Source of the DNA: Helicobacter bilis
GTDB lineage: Bacteria; Campylobacterota; Campylobacteria; Campylobacterales; Helicobacteraceae
Reading direction: 5' to 3'
DNA length: 34,035 nucleotides
Assembly: GCF_900198365.1 (NCBI RefSeq)
Contig: NZ_FZMS01000052.1
Location: forward strand, 1 to 34,035
Shown here in pieces: positions 16,366 through 24,734 of the stretch. Below the pieces are notes generated by a model. That model made no database searches and had not been told where the DNA came from. It saw only the letters and a program-made list of their open reading frames with translations. The position numbers were made by a program, and so were the translations under genes. Positions within the stretch are counted from its first letter, which is position 1; each line of letters opens with the position of its first letter.

Positions 16366-17232
16366 TTATTTTTTAATAAATTCAAACAATCCTACATTTC
16401 CATTATTTTGATATTCTGGCATGGAATCAAGGCAGCTTTGATAAATCTCTAAATGATCTTTTTGCCATTTCATACATTCTACAACATCGAGTGTGCTAAT
16501 GTAACCCATTTCAAGAATTTGCATTTCACCTAATACATCAATAATGGTTTGCGGTCGATACACTCTGTGTGCGTTAAAACACACTTTATCAATCTGCCCC
16601 ACAGGCACACTAAAATATAGCTTACCACCGGGTTTTAATACCCTTTGAAAAGCCCTCAAAGCCTTTTCCCAAGCATCTGGTTCGATAGGATCACCATATC
16701 GCCCTAATCCAAAATGCTCCACACTACACAATGCAGAAATTGATTCTAAAGAGTTATCAGCAATATTTTCTAAGAGTGTAGCGTTGGCTTGAATATATGA
16801 AATGCCGCCTTTTTGATTCAAAAAGTTTGTGTCAAAGTTATTGTCCATAGGTCTAATGTCAATGAGAGTGATTTTCTGTCCTTGTGCAAGCAAATGCGCG
16901 ATAAAACCAACCACAGACGAGCCAACATCATAGTGCATACTCGGCTTATTTTCTAACACTTTTCGTGCCCCCCAAATATCTTGGATAAAATATGATGAAT
17001 CCCCTATATCACCATTTTTAGCATACTTGTCATGTCGGCAAATATAATCATGTTTTGGATCGAGTATAAAGCGAGAATCTTTATTTAGTTTGGTATATAG
17101 CTGTTTGTCTTGAGTGATTTCCTCATCGCTCATAAAGGGGTGGTTACCCCCCCCCCATTCTTTGTCAATCATTCTGCGGAAGGGTCGTAATATCTCGCGT
17201 TTTATCCTTTGTGGAATTGTTTTTCGTTTCAT
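16366..17232 (-). CDS. DUF268-type SAM-dependent methyltransferase, phase-variable
   Basis: 288 residues. A class I methyltransferase core is suggested by MHYDVGSSVVGFIAHLLAQG (glycine-rich SAM site near 100-120), ITLIDIRPM, and the DUF268 signature SVEHFGLGRYGDPIEPDAWE near 175-195, then RVLKPGGKLYFSVPVG and FNAHRVY. Members of this family sit in LPS and capsule gene clusters and probably methylate a sugar; the substrate is unknown. Codons 26-29 (EWGGGN) contain ten consecutive G. With 10 the frame is open. With 11 it hits TAA immediately after the tract, and with 9 it stops at TGA within six codons. Slipped-strand pairing would therefore switch the gene on and off. The neighbours are a decayed region and an oppositely oriented lipoprotein gene. 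Confidence 0.8.
   Translation of the reverse strand: MKRKTIPQRIKREILRPFRRMIDKEWGGGNHPFMSDEEITQDKQLYTKLNKDSRFILDPKHDYICRHDKYAKNGDIGDSSYFIQDIWGARKVLENKPSMHYDVGSSVVGFIAHLLAQGQKITLIDIRPMDNNFDTNFLNQKGGISYIQANATLLENIADNSLESISALCSVEHFGLGRYGDPIEPDAWEKALRAFQRVLKPGGKLYFSVPVGQIDKVCFNAHRVYRPQTIIDVLGEMQILEMGYISTLDVVECMKWQKDHLEIYQSCLDSMPEYQNNGNVGLFEFIKK
17147..17156. repeat. Homopolymer of 10 C (G on coding strand), contingency tract
   Basis: Uninterrupted C10 on the plus strand lies within the 5' part of the minus-strand methyltransferase gene. Such tracts in Helicobacter and Campylobacter are known slippage sites for phase variation. The present length keeps the gene in frame. Confidence 0.9.
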
Positions 17233-17400
17233 ATGAGAATCTCCAAATTAAATTTGTGTTATTGTAGTAAAATTGTCTAAATGATGATAGTCTGAGTATA
17301 AAATATTTCTTGGATTACCTATTTTCCAAGCATGTTTAAATTCTCATTTTGATAAAACCATCAAAATAAAAAATATTTTAAGATTTCTTAGAATCTATGC

Positions 17401-17406
17401 TATAAT
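17401..17406 (+). promoter_or_regulatory. Extended -10 promoter of the small lipoprotein gene
   Basis: TATGCTATAATG contains a perfect TATAAT with an upstream TATGC. A TAGGAG ribosome-binding site follows at 17426-17431 and the ATG at 17439. This is the cleanest promoter in the window and suggests strong constitutive expression. Confidence 0.65.
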
Positions 17407-17438
17407 GTGTCTCACATTTTTATTTTAGGAGTTTCATT

Positions 17439-17621
17439 ATGAAAAAGTTTTTAGCAATGGCGGTTATTACAGGTTTAGCAACATTATTTGTTGCATGCGA
17501 TGATAAAAAAGAGGAAAAAGCACCTGCACAAGCACCAGTAGCACAAGAAGAAGCAAAACCAGCGGAAGCACCAGCTGCTACTGATAATGCGACAGAAGCA
17601 CAGGATAAGGCGTCTAAGTAA
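17439..17621 (+). CDS. Small Ala/Glu/Pro-rich lipoprotein
   Basis: 60 residues. The signal peptide MKKFLAMAVITGLATLFVAC ends in the lipobox LFVAC, so Cys20 should be lipidated and the protein anchored to the inner or outer membrane. The mature 41 residues are charged and low in complexity (DDKKEEKAP, then repeats of AQAP, EEAKPAEAPAA), resembling a flexible tether. It has a strong promoter and ribosome-binding site and a terminator-like hairpin 30 bases after the stop, so it is a single-gene unit. Similar tiny lipoproteins are common in the genus; no function is known to me. Confidence 0.8.
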   Translation: MKKFLAMAVITGLATLFVACDDKKEEKAPAQAPVAQEEAKPAEAPAATDNATEAQDKASK

Positions 17622-17650
17622 TCTTTCCCATTTTTTAACATGATATTAGT

Positions 17651-17690
17651 GCGGCATAGAATGGTATGCTGCATTTCTCAATACACACTC
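17651..17690 (+). terminator. Probable terminator of the small lipoprotein gene
   Basis: GCGGCAT (17651-17657) pairs with ATGCTGC (17666-17672), including one G-T pair, around an 8-base loop. T-rich sequence follows, though the T-run is not continuous. Confidence 0.45.
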
Positions 17691-18163
17691 TTTTCTTTTT
17701 TCTCTCTTAATACATTTTTATGTTTGTTCTTAGCGTGATTTACACAAGCTAGATTGTATTCTATCTTGAGTATTTCGCAATATATGCTTGTAGTTACGAA
17801 ATGTATTGTATGCTTATTTCTGTTTTATTGGTAGAAGTTATGCTTGTTGTGGGTGAGATTTAGATGAAGTTTACTTTCTAACAATGGTCTAGAATTAATA
17901 TGGTATCTATATTTTTAATTAAATACAAAAATTTCACTTTCAACTATTATGAAACCTTATGAAGTATTAGGAGAATTTAAAGTAAGAAAATAGGGATATT
18001 TTTTAACAAGTTACTTTAAATATTACTATCAAAGCATATAAAAATTCAAGCATAGTGTTAAAAATATAAAGTGGGATATAAAAATGTTGAGACGCAATTG
18101 TGAGTTATAAAATTAAAATCACCAACAATTTCTCAAACTAGCATACAATGGGATTTATTTTTT
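17691..18163. other. About 470 bases with no recognisable feature
   Basis: AT-rich spacer between the lipoprotein and the convergent hydD. No convincing frame, hairpin or repeat is seen. One 14-codon stretch from ATG 17951 (MKPYEVLGEFKVRK) reads protein-like but is too short. A hydE gene might have been expected here after hydD, but none is present. Confidence 0.5.
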
Positions 18164-18703
18164 TTAAAAACCTTTATATGAATTATTAGCTATCTCTTGC
18201 AATGGTATATTCTTAGTTTTGCTAATATGAAAGCCCAAATTTTCCAAGTATGAAATAGCGTTTTGTTCCATAGTTAATGCACCCCTTAAAAGAGATTCAC
18301 TAAGACTAAAGGCGGTGTCTTCACCAATTACTTCCGGCACAATACCAATGACATGCACTTGCGGTAAATCACCCATCATTTTTGTTAAATGAAGTGTTTG
18401 CAGCATCTCAACTTCATGGGCACTACCAGCCCAAGTAATACATGATGGAATATTGTCAAAACTAAAGCTATACACATCGCCAATTTGTGCATTTTCAACG
18501 CTCACACAATCAAGTAATAATACACGATCGTATTCTACAATAAGTGGAATAAGCATATTTGCTAATGTGCCACCATCAACAAATGTGAGAGTATGCTCTT
18601 TGCTATCAAAAGTATAATTTACTTTTAAATAGTTACATAAATGAACGCCAATACCCTCATCTCCAAAGAGAATATTGCCAATGCCAAGCACTAAAACATT
18701 CAA
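18164..18703 (-). CDS. hydD: Hydrogenase maturation protease
   Basis: HydD is the endopeptidase that trims the C-terminus of the hydrogenase large subunit after nickel insertion. At 179 residues it is in the usual range. The motif GIGNILFGDEGIGVH (6-20) includes the nickel-sensing Glu16; LLLDCV supplies Asp65 and GSAHEVEM His96, the other expected metal ligands. Its substrate HydB, encoded two genes upstream, still carries the cleavable tail after DPCIACAVH. It starts 13 bases after hydC in the same operon. The last 25 residues (KTKNIPLQEIANNSYKGF) extend beyond the conserved core. Confidence 0.93.
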   Translation of the reverse strand: MNVLVLGIGNILFGDEGIGVHLCNYLKVNYTFDSKEHTLTFVDGGTLANMLIPLIVEYDRVLLLDCVSVENAQIGDVYSFSFDNIPSCITWAGSAHEVEMLQTLHLTKMMGDLPQVHVIGIVPEVIGEDTAFSLSESLLRGALTMEQNAISYLENLGFHISKTKNIPLQEIANNSYKGF

Positions 18704-18716
18704 AACAAAAATCTCT

Positions 18717-19424
18717 CTATACTCTTTGTTCTTCTGAATAACGGATACCGCTTACCATTGCATCAGCACCGCCGTTTGGATAACGCACAGAATTCCAAAT
18801 TACAAGATAAATATGCACTGGCACAAATACAATAAATACCCATGTAGCAATATGGTGTATCGCTCTAACATTTGCTAATCCACCACATACAGAATCTACC
18901 CAGCTAAAACATGCACCCATAATGCCACCCAAACCATCATGATAAACATTTGCATAAAGATTCACACCTGTCAAACAAATAATTAAGGTTACTAATCCTA
19001 ATACAAAGTATGTAGTAAATTGCAAAGGATTGTATGTGCCTTTAATGTGCGGATGCTTTGCAATAAAAAGATATGCCCCAATAGTCTTCGCCCAAACAAG
19101 TGGATTTAGTAATTGCCAAAACGATGTGCGTTCTGGCTTACTTGATGGTGCAAAAAAGAATAGATACACTCGAAAAATAGAAGCCGCAATCAATACAAAT
19201 CCAGCTATACAATGAAAAGCCCTATTATAGGCTTGTAAGAAAATAACTGGCTCACCACTTGCATCAGGTTGTAAGAAAGGATATGCAATATAAAATCCAC
19301 TTGCTACCAAAAAAACAATCATAAATGCACGCACCCAATGTAAGAATCTAGTCATTGCACCAAATTCTAAATGCTGTTGGATTTCTTTTGCAATACCCGT
19401 ATCAATCTCTGTTCGTGTTACCAT
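18717..19424 (-). CDS. hydC: Ni/Fe-hydrogenase b-type cytochrome subunit
   Basis: HydC is the membrane anchor of the uptake hydrogenase and passes electrons from HydA to menaquinone through two b haems. 235 residues with four predicted transmembrane helices: near 30-48 (AFMIVFLVASGFYIAYPF), 72-92, 130-150 and 190-208. Candidate haem ligands are the His in FLHWVRAF, AFHCIAGF and HHIATWVFIVFVPVHIYL. The family's usual length is about 225. It begins 27 bases after hydB. MqnD, encoded elsewhere in the window, would supply part of the quinone route. Confidence 0.93.
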   Translation of the reverse strand: MVTRTEIDTGIAKEIQQHLEFGAMTRFLHWVRAFMIVFLVASGFYIAYPFLQPDASGEPVIFLQAYNRAFHCIAGFVLIAASIFRVYLFFFAPSSKPERTSFWQLLNPLVWAKTIGAYLFIAKHPHIKGTYNPLQFTTYFVLGLVTLIICLTGVNLYANVYHDGLGGIMGACFSWVDSVCGGLANVRAIHHIATWVFIVFVPVHIYLVIWNSVRYPNGGADAMVSGIRYSEEQRV

Positions 19425-19451
19425 AAAAGCTCCTTAATCCAACTATGCTTT

Positions 19452-21215
19452 TTAGAATCTTGCGAATGCTGGTTCTACTTTATATTCCCCAAGATCATTA
19501 CCTTTTGTATCCATTACATGCACAGCACAAGCAATACATGGGTCAAATGAGTGAATATGTCGTATAATCTCTAAAGGCTGTGTTAAGTCTGCGATCTTTG
19601 TCCCAATAAGACTCATCTCATAGGGTCCTTTTTGTCCTTTAGAATCTCTTGGTCCTGCATTCCATGTCGAAGGCACAACTGCTTGATAATTTGCTACTTT
19701 GCCCTCTTCAATACGCACCCAATGGCTCAACATTCCTCTTGGCACATTACCGATATAGCAACCCTTATAAGACTTGCTATTATCAATAATATAAGGCGCA
19801 CAAGTCGTAGTATCTACTTTAAGATTTCTTACCAATTCATCAAATGCTTTTAGCCCCTCATCTGCTAATACTTTTGCTTCTAGCCCTCTAGCTGCTGTGC
19901 GACCTAGCGTACTGAATAAATGACTTGTGCTTAAGCCAGTGCGTTTTAAAAATGCATCTACAGCGTTATGCAAGGCTTCATTTTTACCTTTTGCATAGCC
20001 TACAATAACCGCTGCTAATGGTCCAACTTCCATAGGCTTACCATCATATCTTGGCGATTTAATCCATGAATATTTAGAATCTGTTTGTAAAAGTTTTGTG
20101 CGTTCATTCTTGCCACTTAAACCTATGCTTTCACCATCTTTAAAGCCGGTGTAATCCGGTGTTGTTTGTCCATCATAAGGGTGAAGTGCATCTGTTGGCT
20201 TGATCGGTTCTCCATTGCTATGCTTGCCTTCATATTTATACCAAGAGTTTGTTACTTCCTCTGCGATTAAGTCAAGATTCACATCATGCACTTTGCTTAA
20301 ATCGCCATCAAGCACATAACCACTATCAAGCAGGTATTCATTATGTCCCACCTGCATTTCTTGGAAACTTACGAAATTCTTTAGATTACAACCCGTTAAA
20401 ACACTTGCCTCAGTTGAATATGCCATGCCTGCCATAATTAAGTCTGGGTAATAAGCACGATTAATAAAGTCTGCTACCATTTCATACTTCGCTTTATATT
20501 CAGCAAGTCTTGATGGATCTAAAATATCCATAATGGAAGTAACACCCCCAACGGTTAAGCTTTGTGGGTGCGGTTGTTTTGCACCAAAGATAGCCATCAT
20601 TTTTGCCGCTTCTCTTTGAATTTCAAGTAGTTTTAGATAATGTGATAATACAATAAGGTTTTGTTCTGGACTTAGATGATAGGTTTTATGTCCCCAATAT
20701 CCATTTGCAAAAGGTCCAAGGGAACCCTTAGCTGCAAAATCTTTTACCCTTTTTTGCACCATTCTTAATTCATCTTCACCTGCTGAAATTGGAGAATCTG
20801 TATATTCAAATGCAAGTTTCGCAGCCTTAGCAGGATCGGCACTTAAAGCACTGATAATATCGCACCAATCAAGCCCATGCAATGTATAAAAATGCACGAT
20901 ATGATCGTGGAAAAATAAGGCTAGATTCATAAGTGTGCGAACAAGCTTTGCATTATATGGAATCTCAATGCCTAAAGCATTCTCAACCGCAGTAATACCC
21001 GCTTTATAGTGAGAATAGGTGCAAACACCGCAAATTCTTCCTGCAATAAAACCCGCATCTCGCGGATCTCTACCTTTAATAATAGTCTCTAAACCACGCC
21101 ATAGCGTAGAGCTAGAAAATGCGTCTGTAATCACATTATTATCATCAACAATAACTTCAATCCGCAAATGCCCTTCAATTCTAGTGATAGGATCAACAAC
21201 AATTCTTTTTGACAT
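19452..21215 (-). CDS. hydB: Ni-Fe uptake hydrogenase large subunit
   Basis: HydB holds the Ni-Fe active site that oxidises H2 on the periplasmic side. 587 residues. The nickel ligands are Cys62 and Cys65 in GRICGVCTYSH and Cys560 and Cys563 in FDPCIACAVH. Other family stretches include MSKRIVVDPITRIEGHLRIE at the start, HDHIVHFYTLHGLDW and NVPRGMLSHWV. After His566 a 21-residue tail remains, the peptide expected to be removed by HydD. There is no signal peptide of its own, so it should be exported folded with HydA, which carries the twin-arginine signal. The ATG follows an AAGGAA element. It is separated by 64 bases from hydA. Confidence 0.96.
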   Translation of the reverse strand: MSKRIVVDPITRIEGHLRIEVIVDDNNVITDAFSSSTLWRGLETIIKGRDPRDAGFIAGRICGVCTYSHYKAGITAVENALGIEIPYNAKLVRTLMNLALFFHDHIVHFYTLHGLDWCDIISALSADPAKAAKLAFEYTDSPISAGEDELRMVQKRVKDFAAKGSLGPFANGYWGHKTYHLSPEQNLIVLSHYLKLLEIQREAAKMMAIFGAKQPHPQSLTVGGVTSIMDILDPSRLAEYKAKYEMVADFINRAYYPDLIMAGMAYSTEASVLTGCNLKNFVSFQEMQVGHNEYLLDSGYVLDGDLSKVHDVNLDLIAEEVTNSWYKYEGKHSNGEPIKPTDALHPYDGQTTPDYTGFKDGESIGLSGKNERTKLLQTDSKYSWIKSPRYDGKPMEVGPLAAVIVGYAKGKNEALHNAVDAFLKRTGLSTSHLFSTLGRTAARGLEAKVLADEGLKAFDELVRNLKVDTTTCAPYIIDNSKSYKGCYIGNVPRGMLSHWVRIEEGKVANYQAVVPSTWNAGPRDSKGQKGPYEMSLIGTKIADLTQPLEIIRHIHSFDPCIACAVHVMDTKGNDLGEYKVEPAFARF

Positions 21216-21279
21216 ATTCTTTCCTTTTGGTAATATTTATAGTCTATGCGTCGCACCTAAAAGCACAACTTGTGTAAAA

Positions 21280-22560
21280 TTACTTTGGTTTTATAGCACC
21301 AGATAGCATTGCATGTGCGGCAATACCAATAGCTGTTGCACCCAAAATTACCATACCAACCCTATCTGCTGTGTGGTCAGCACCTGCACCTCTAAAAGCT
21401 GTTTGATAGCGATTCCCAAGTGGTACTTCAAATGGCGACATCGTATCCCAAAAATGTGGCTCACTGCAACCTATACAACCATGCCCCGCACCGATAGGCC
21501 AATTTGTATGTGAATTAAATCGTAATTTTGAGCAGTTATTGAAAGTATAAGGACCTTTACAACCAACCTTATACAAGCAGTAACCATTCTTTGCATTTTC
21601 ATCGCCAAAGTGTTGCACAAACTCACCTGCATCAAAGCGACCCCTTCTCTCACATAAATCATGGATTCTATGTCCATACGCCCATTTTGGTCTATGGAAT
21701 GCATCGAGTGCCATATCGCCAAAGAGAATGTGCTGCATAAGTGTGCCTACAATATTTTTCTCATTCGGCGGACAACCCGGAACATTAATAACTTTTTTGT
21801 CAATAATATCACTCAAAGGATGTGCGTTTGTAGGATTTGGTGCAGCCGCTTGCACTCCACCAAAGCTAGAGCATGTTCCAATGGCAAAAATTGCTGCTGC
21901 ATGTTTTGCTACATGTCTGCATTCTTCAGCACCAGTCCTGCCAGATGCACCAATGGTAAGGAAATATTCAGTATCTTTTGGAATCCCACCTTCTACCATC
22001 ATAACATAGCGACCATCATATTTTTTTACCGCATCTTCTAAACTTTTTTCCGCTTGATACCCAGATGCCGCCATGATAGTCTCATGGTATTCCATGCTTA
22101 CATAATCAAAAATGATAGAATCAATACCCGGATCTTCACTTCTTAATAAACTTTCACTGCAACCTGTGCATTCTGCCATGTGTAACCATATAATAGGCAC
22201 TCTATCAGCAAGCTCTGCGGCACGAGCTGTAAGAGGTGCAAAAGTAGCAGGTAGCCCAATTGATGCAGTAACAACTGCTGCCCATTTCATAAAATCCCTT
22301 CTTTGAATACCTTTTTCTTGTAAGACTTCTTTTAAATCTTTACCGCTTTTTTCTTCTCTTAATGAGGGGAGTTTTGCTAACTTATCTAGTCGTTTTTTAA
22401 CCTTTTTAAAAAGCGATTGTTTTGTATGGAATGTGAGATTATCACCTTTTGGGTTTTGACTATAATCTAATGCGATATTTGCAGTGTCGTGTGGCATGGA
22501 ATCTGAGAGTATAGTATCAGTATGCAACATTCCCTGCGTAGTTTCATGTTTGCTCATCAT
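21280..22560 (-). CDS. hydA: Ni-Fe uptake hydrogenase small subunit, Tat-exported
   Basis: HydA carries the Fe-S clusters that move electrons from HydB to HydC. 426 residues. The twin-arginine motif RRDFMKW lies at 87-93, followed by the hydrophobic AAVVTASIGLPATFAPL and an ARA cleavage site. WLHMAECTGCSESLLR begins the proximal cluster site, with more Cys in GTCSSFGG, PGCPP, CERRGRFDAGEF and GCIGCSEPHFWD. A C-terminal helix (VILGATAIGIAAHAML) anchors it in the membrane. The region before the RR motif is about 86 residues, longer than the roughly 40 I recall for H. pylori; its first 50 residues are polar and may be spurious or a local extension. AAGGA lies 4 bases before the first of two adjacent ATGs, so the start may be 22557. 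First gene of hydABCD. Confidence 0.95.
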   Translation of the reverse strand: MMSKHETTQGMLHTDTILSDSMPHDTANIALDYSQNPKGDNLTFHTKQSLFKKVKKRLDKLAKLPSLREEKSGKDLKEVLQEKGIQRRDFMKWAAVVTASIGLPATFAPLTARAAELADRVPIIWLHMAECTGCSESLLRSEDPGIDSIIFDYVSMEYHETIMAASGYQAEKSLEDAVKKYDGRYVMMVEGGIPKDTEYFLTIGASGRTGAEECRHVAKHAAAIFAIGTCSSFGGVQAAAPNPTNAHPLSDIIDKKVINVPGCPPNEKNIVGTLMQHILFGDMALDAFHRPKWAYGHRIHDLCERRGRFDAGEFVQHFGDENAKNGYCLYKVGCKGPYTFNNCSKLRFNSHTNWPIGAGHGCIGCSEPHFWDTMSPFEVPLGNRYQTAFRGAGADHTADRVGMVILGATAIGIAAHAMLSGAIKPK

Positions 22561-22738
22561 TGCATCCTTAATGAAAAGTTTTGGGAGTTATATTGCCGTT
22601 ATTTTACAATAAAATACATATTTTCTTAGATTATGTGCGTAATTATTCCAAAATCAATACATTTATGTAACTGAATGTAACTAAAACTCTGAAAGGCTGT
22701 GTTCTGCGTGTATCAATCTGGTTGCATTATGAATAGTT

Positions 22739-23446
22739 TTATTGCCTTTGTTTAGAATCTAGCCTAACATACAAACCGCGTTTTTTTTGCAATAGTGGTA
22801 ATGTAATGCCAGAATCTTTTAATAAACGCATATTTCTACAAGATTCCATCATGCCATAATCACATGCGATATGAAAAAAATATAGTGCATTTGCAAAATC
22901 TTTTTTATAGTTAGCATAGACTACGGCAAGATTAAAACAAGCTTGTGGATACTGCATAGAACACGCTCTAGTAAAAGATTGTAAAGCTGCATGTCCGCCC
23001 ACATTAGATGATGTTCGCATAGACTGCAATACGCCCATATTATAGCAACCTATCACATCAGCATTATTACAAGCAGTGTTATATGCAATTTCTGCTTCAT
23101 CTGTATTGCCACTCATTTGATAAAGTAATCCCAGTAGAGAACAACCCAGCTTTTCACTCGATTGACAAGACTTTTGTAGATAAGGTATTGCTTCTCTATC
23201 ACTTCCATTTGCACTCAGCGTAGCACCTATGATATGACATATATGTATTTCACATTCATTCACGCTTGGCACACCTTGCTTAAGCAATAGCGAACATGAA
23301 TCTTTTATCCCATTAGAGCATTGTTGCAATAAAGGCATAATATCTTGTTGCACCCTTTGTGTGTTGTTAGCTTTATATGGCATATATGGGTTTGCAAATG
23401 CAACAAATACATTGCAAAAAAATACCACCAAATACCGATACAGCAC
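22739..23446 (-). CDS. Exported Cys-rich Sel1-like repeat protein (Hcp type)
   Basis: Helicobacter cysteine-rich proteins are secreted Sel1/TPR-like solenoids, some reported to bind beta-lactams or host factors. This one has five Cys-x7-Cys pairs (QCSNGIKDSC, SCQSSEKLGC, ACNNADVIGC, ACSMQYPQAC, ACDYGMMESC) within repeats of about 36 residues, each pair expected to bridge a helix hairpin. I prefer the GTG at 23446: AAAGG lies 8 bases upstream, it yields a compact signal peptide (LYRYLVVFFCNVFVAFA before NPYM), and it avoids overlap with the preceding gene. A start at ATG 23509 or 23491 would overlap that gene's coding sequence. Length 235 residues. It is the last of three minus-strand genes that appear to form an operon. 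Confidence 0.8.
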   Translation of the reverse strand: MLYRYLVVFFCNVFVAFANPYMPYKANNTQRVQQDIMPLLQQCSNGIKDSCSLLLKQGVPSVNECEIHICHIIGATLSANGSDREAIPYLQKSCQSSEKLGCSLLGLLYQMSGNTDEAEIAYNTACNNADVIGCYNMGVLQSMRTSSNVGGHAALQSFTRACSMQYPQACFNLAVVYANYKKDFANALYFFHIACDYGMMESCRNMRLLKDSGITLPLLQKKRGLYVRLDSKQRQ

Positions 23447-23471
23447 AGAATCTACCTTTATATGCTTAAAC

Positions 23472-23669
23472 TTATTGCGATAGGCACTCATGGCAATAGC
23501 ATTTACCATTCTTTTTTTTCATATCTACTTGTGTGATATATACGCCACATTTTACACATTGCATGAGATTTATTTCTTTATTTTTACTTGATTTTTTATT
23601 GTTCTGCTGCATGTTAAGTAGCACAAGAACAAGCACTGTAATGACAACAATAAGAAATAAATACAGCAC
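23472..23669 (-). CDS. Membrane-anchored zinc-ribbon protein (PP0621-like)
   Basis: 65 residues from GTG 23669, preceded by AAGGGAGAG. One transmembrane helix at about 2-19 (LYLFLIVVITVLVLVLLN) is followed by a basic polar linker and a zinc-ribbon with two Cys pairs, CVKCG and CYCHEC. The layout (helix, linker, ribbon of about 25 residues) resembles the PP0621 family of uncharacterised bacterial proteins. The ribbon should face the cytosol or periplasm depending on insertion, which I cannot tell. It starts 18 bases after the degenerate protease gene and ends 26 bases before the preferred start of the Sel1-like gene. Function unknown. Confidence 0.7.
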   Translation of the reverse strand: MLYLFLIVVITVLVLVLLNMQQNNKKSSKNKEINLMQCVKCGVYITQVDMKKKNGKCYCHECLSQ

Positions 23670-23687
23670 AATCTCTCCCTTGAAATA

Positions 23688-24623
23688 CTATTTTATCGCA
23701 GTATTATTTTTCATACATGCACGCGTTAGATCGCTAGTAGGCAATAATCTTCTTTTTGCTACATCGCAGACAAAATCTCTTACTTCATCACTTGATACAA
23801 CCACATTTCGCCTTTTTTTAGGTTCATTTACACTATATAAAAATCCTACAAAATGCCCACCTGAATTAAAAAGTGGTAGTCCATGTATGGCACTATGTTT
23901 TTGGATATTCGCAATACTTGCAGATTTGTAAAATAAGGCATTATTCTCTGTTACAAATGGAAACAATACATTATCCTTACGGCTAAGCACTGTGTTTTTT
24001 AGCATTCCCTTATAAATTGGAGTGAAATGATGTAAATTAATTCTTTGATGATAAAAGCTTTCTTCGCGAGTGTTACAATAAATATCTGTGTAGTTTTCAG
24101 CTCTAAGTAGTGAAAGCTTAGAATCTGTTGCACGCAAACGAAGCATGGCAAAGCACATAAGCGATTTACTAGAATCATCTTGCATTTTTGCCATAACACT
24201 GCGTAAATACGCCCCATCTTCATTCATCAAATCAGCAGCAGCAAGGATATATCCATCTTTTAGTAAGATTCCATAACCCTGCTTTTGCACGCCATTGTCA
24301 AATAATGCAGTAAGCAATGCAATAGAGTATAAAAAGCTACCTTTTCTAGCCCCAAGTGTAGGCATAGCTCCACTTGCAAGGAAGCCGCCTTGATAGCCTT
24401 GTGTGCCTTGCTTATTCTGTGTAGCTTTATCTGAATTGCTACTTTTATTCCCACCTTTATTTTGACCGCCTGATTGTGGAATCTGTGTCGTGCCACCATC
24501 TATGCAGCCATACAAATCATTGCAATCTCCAAATCCATCAGCATAAAGCGGCGAAATAAGCACAAAGCAAAACATTACAAAACACAACATAAAGGATTTA
24601 AAATATGAAAACAGAAGCGACAT
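23688..24623 (-). CDS. Exported trypsin-fold protein lacking catalytic residues
   Basis: 311 residues. The signal peptide (SFMLCFVMFCFVLISPLYA) is followed by a Cys pair (DCNDLYGC) and a Gly/Gln/Asn/Ser-rich linker to about residue 90. The rest has the outline of an HtrA/trypsin-like double barrel: YGILLKDGYILAAADL corresponds to GxGFIxxxxGYIxTNAHV, but the catalytic His position is lost, and GLPLFNSGGHFVGFLY stands where GNSGGPLxNxxGxVxG would hold the nucleophile, with no GNSGG. It is therefore probably a non-catalytic binding or scaffold protein. Cys in LMCFAM, IYCNTR, DFVCDV and RACMKN may form disulfides. First gene of the cluster with the zinc ribbon and Sel1-like protein, divergent from the cyclophilin gene. 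The fold call is inference from motif spacing. Confidence 0.65.
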   Translation of the reverse strand: MSLLFSYFKSFMLCFVMFCFVLISPLYADGFGDCNDLYGCIDGGTTQIPQSGGQNKGGNKSSNSDKATQNKQGTQGYQGGFLASGAMPTLGARKGSFLYSIALLTALFDNGVQKQGYGILLKDGYILAAADLMNEDGAYLRSVMAKMQDDSSKSLMCFAMLRLRATDSKLSLLRAENYTDIYCNTREESFYHQRINLHHFTPIYKGMLKNTVLSRKDNVLFPFVTENNALFYKSASIANIQKHSAIHGLPLFNSGGHFVGFLYSVNEPKKRRNVVVSSDEVRDFVCDVAKRRLLPTSDLTRACMKNNTAIK

Positions 24624-24734
24624 ATCTACTCCAAATTTACTTTTAGTCCTAAATTATAACATTAAATCTTGAAATTTACCGGCAAAGTTGCTAGAATCTC
24701 AACTTTTGAATCACTGAAATTTAAGGATTTTACA

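Noticed and set aside
23447-23509. Upstream ATG starts (23509, 23491) for the Sel1-like gene
   Set aside because: They overlap the zinc-ribbon coding sequence and lengthen the signal peptide; GTG 23446 has a well placed AAAGG.
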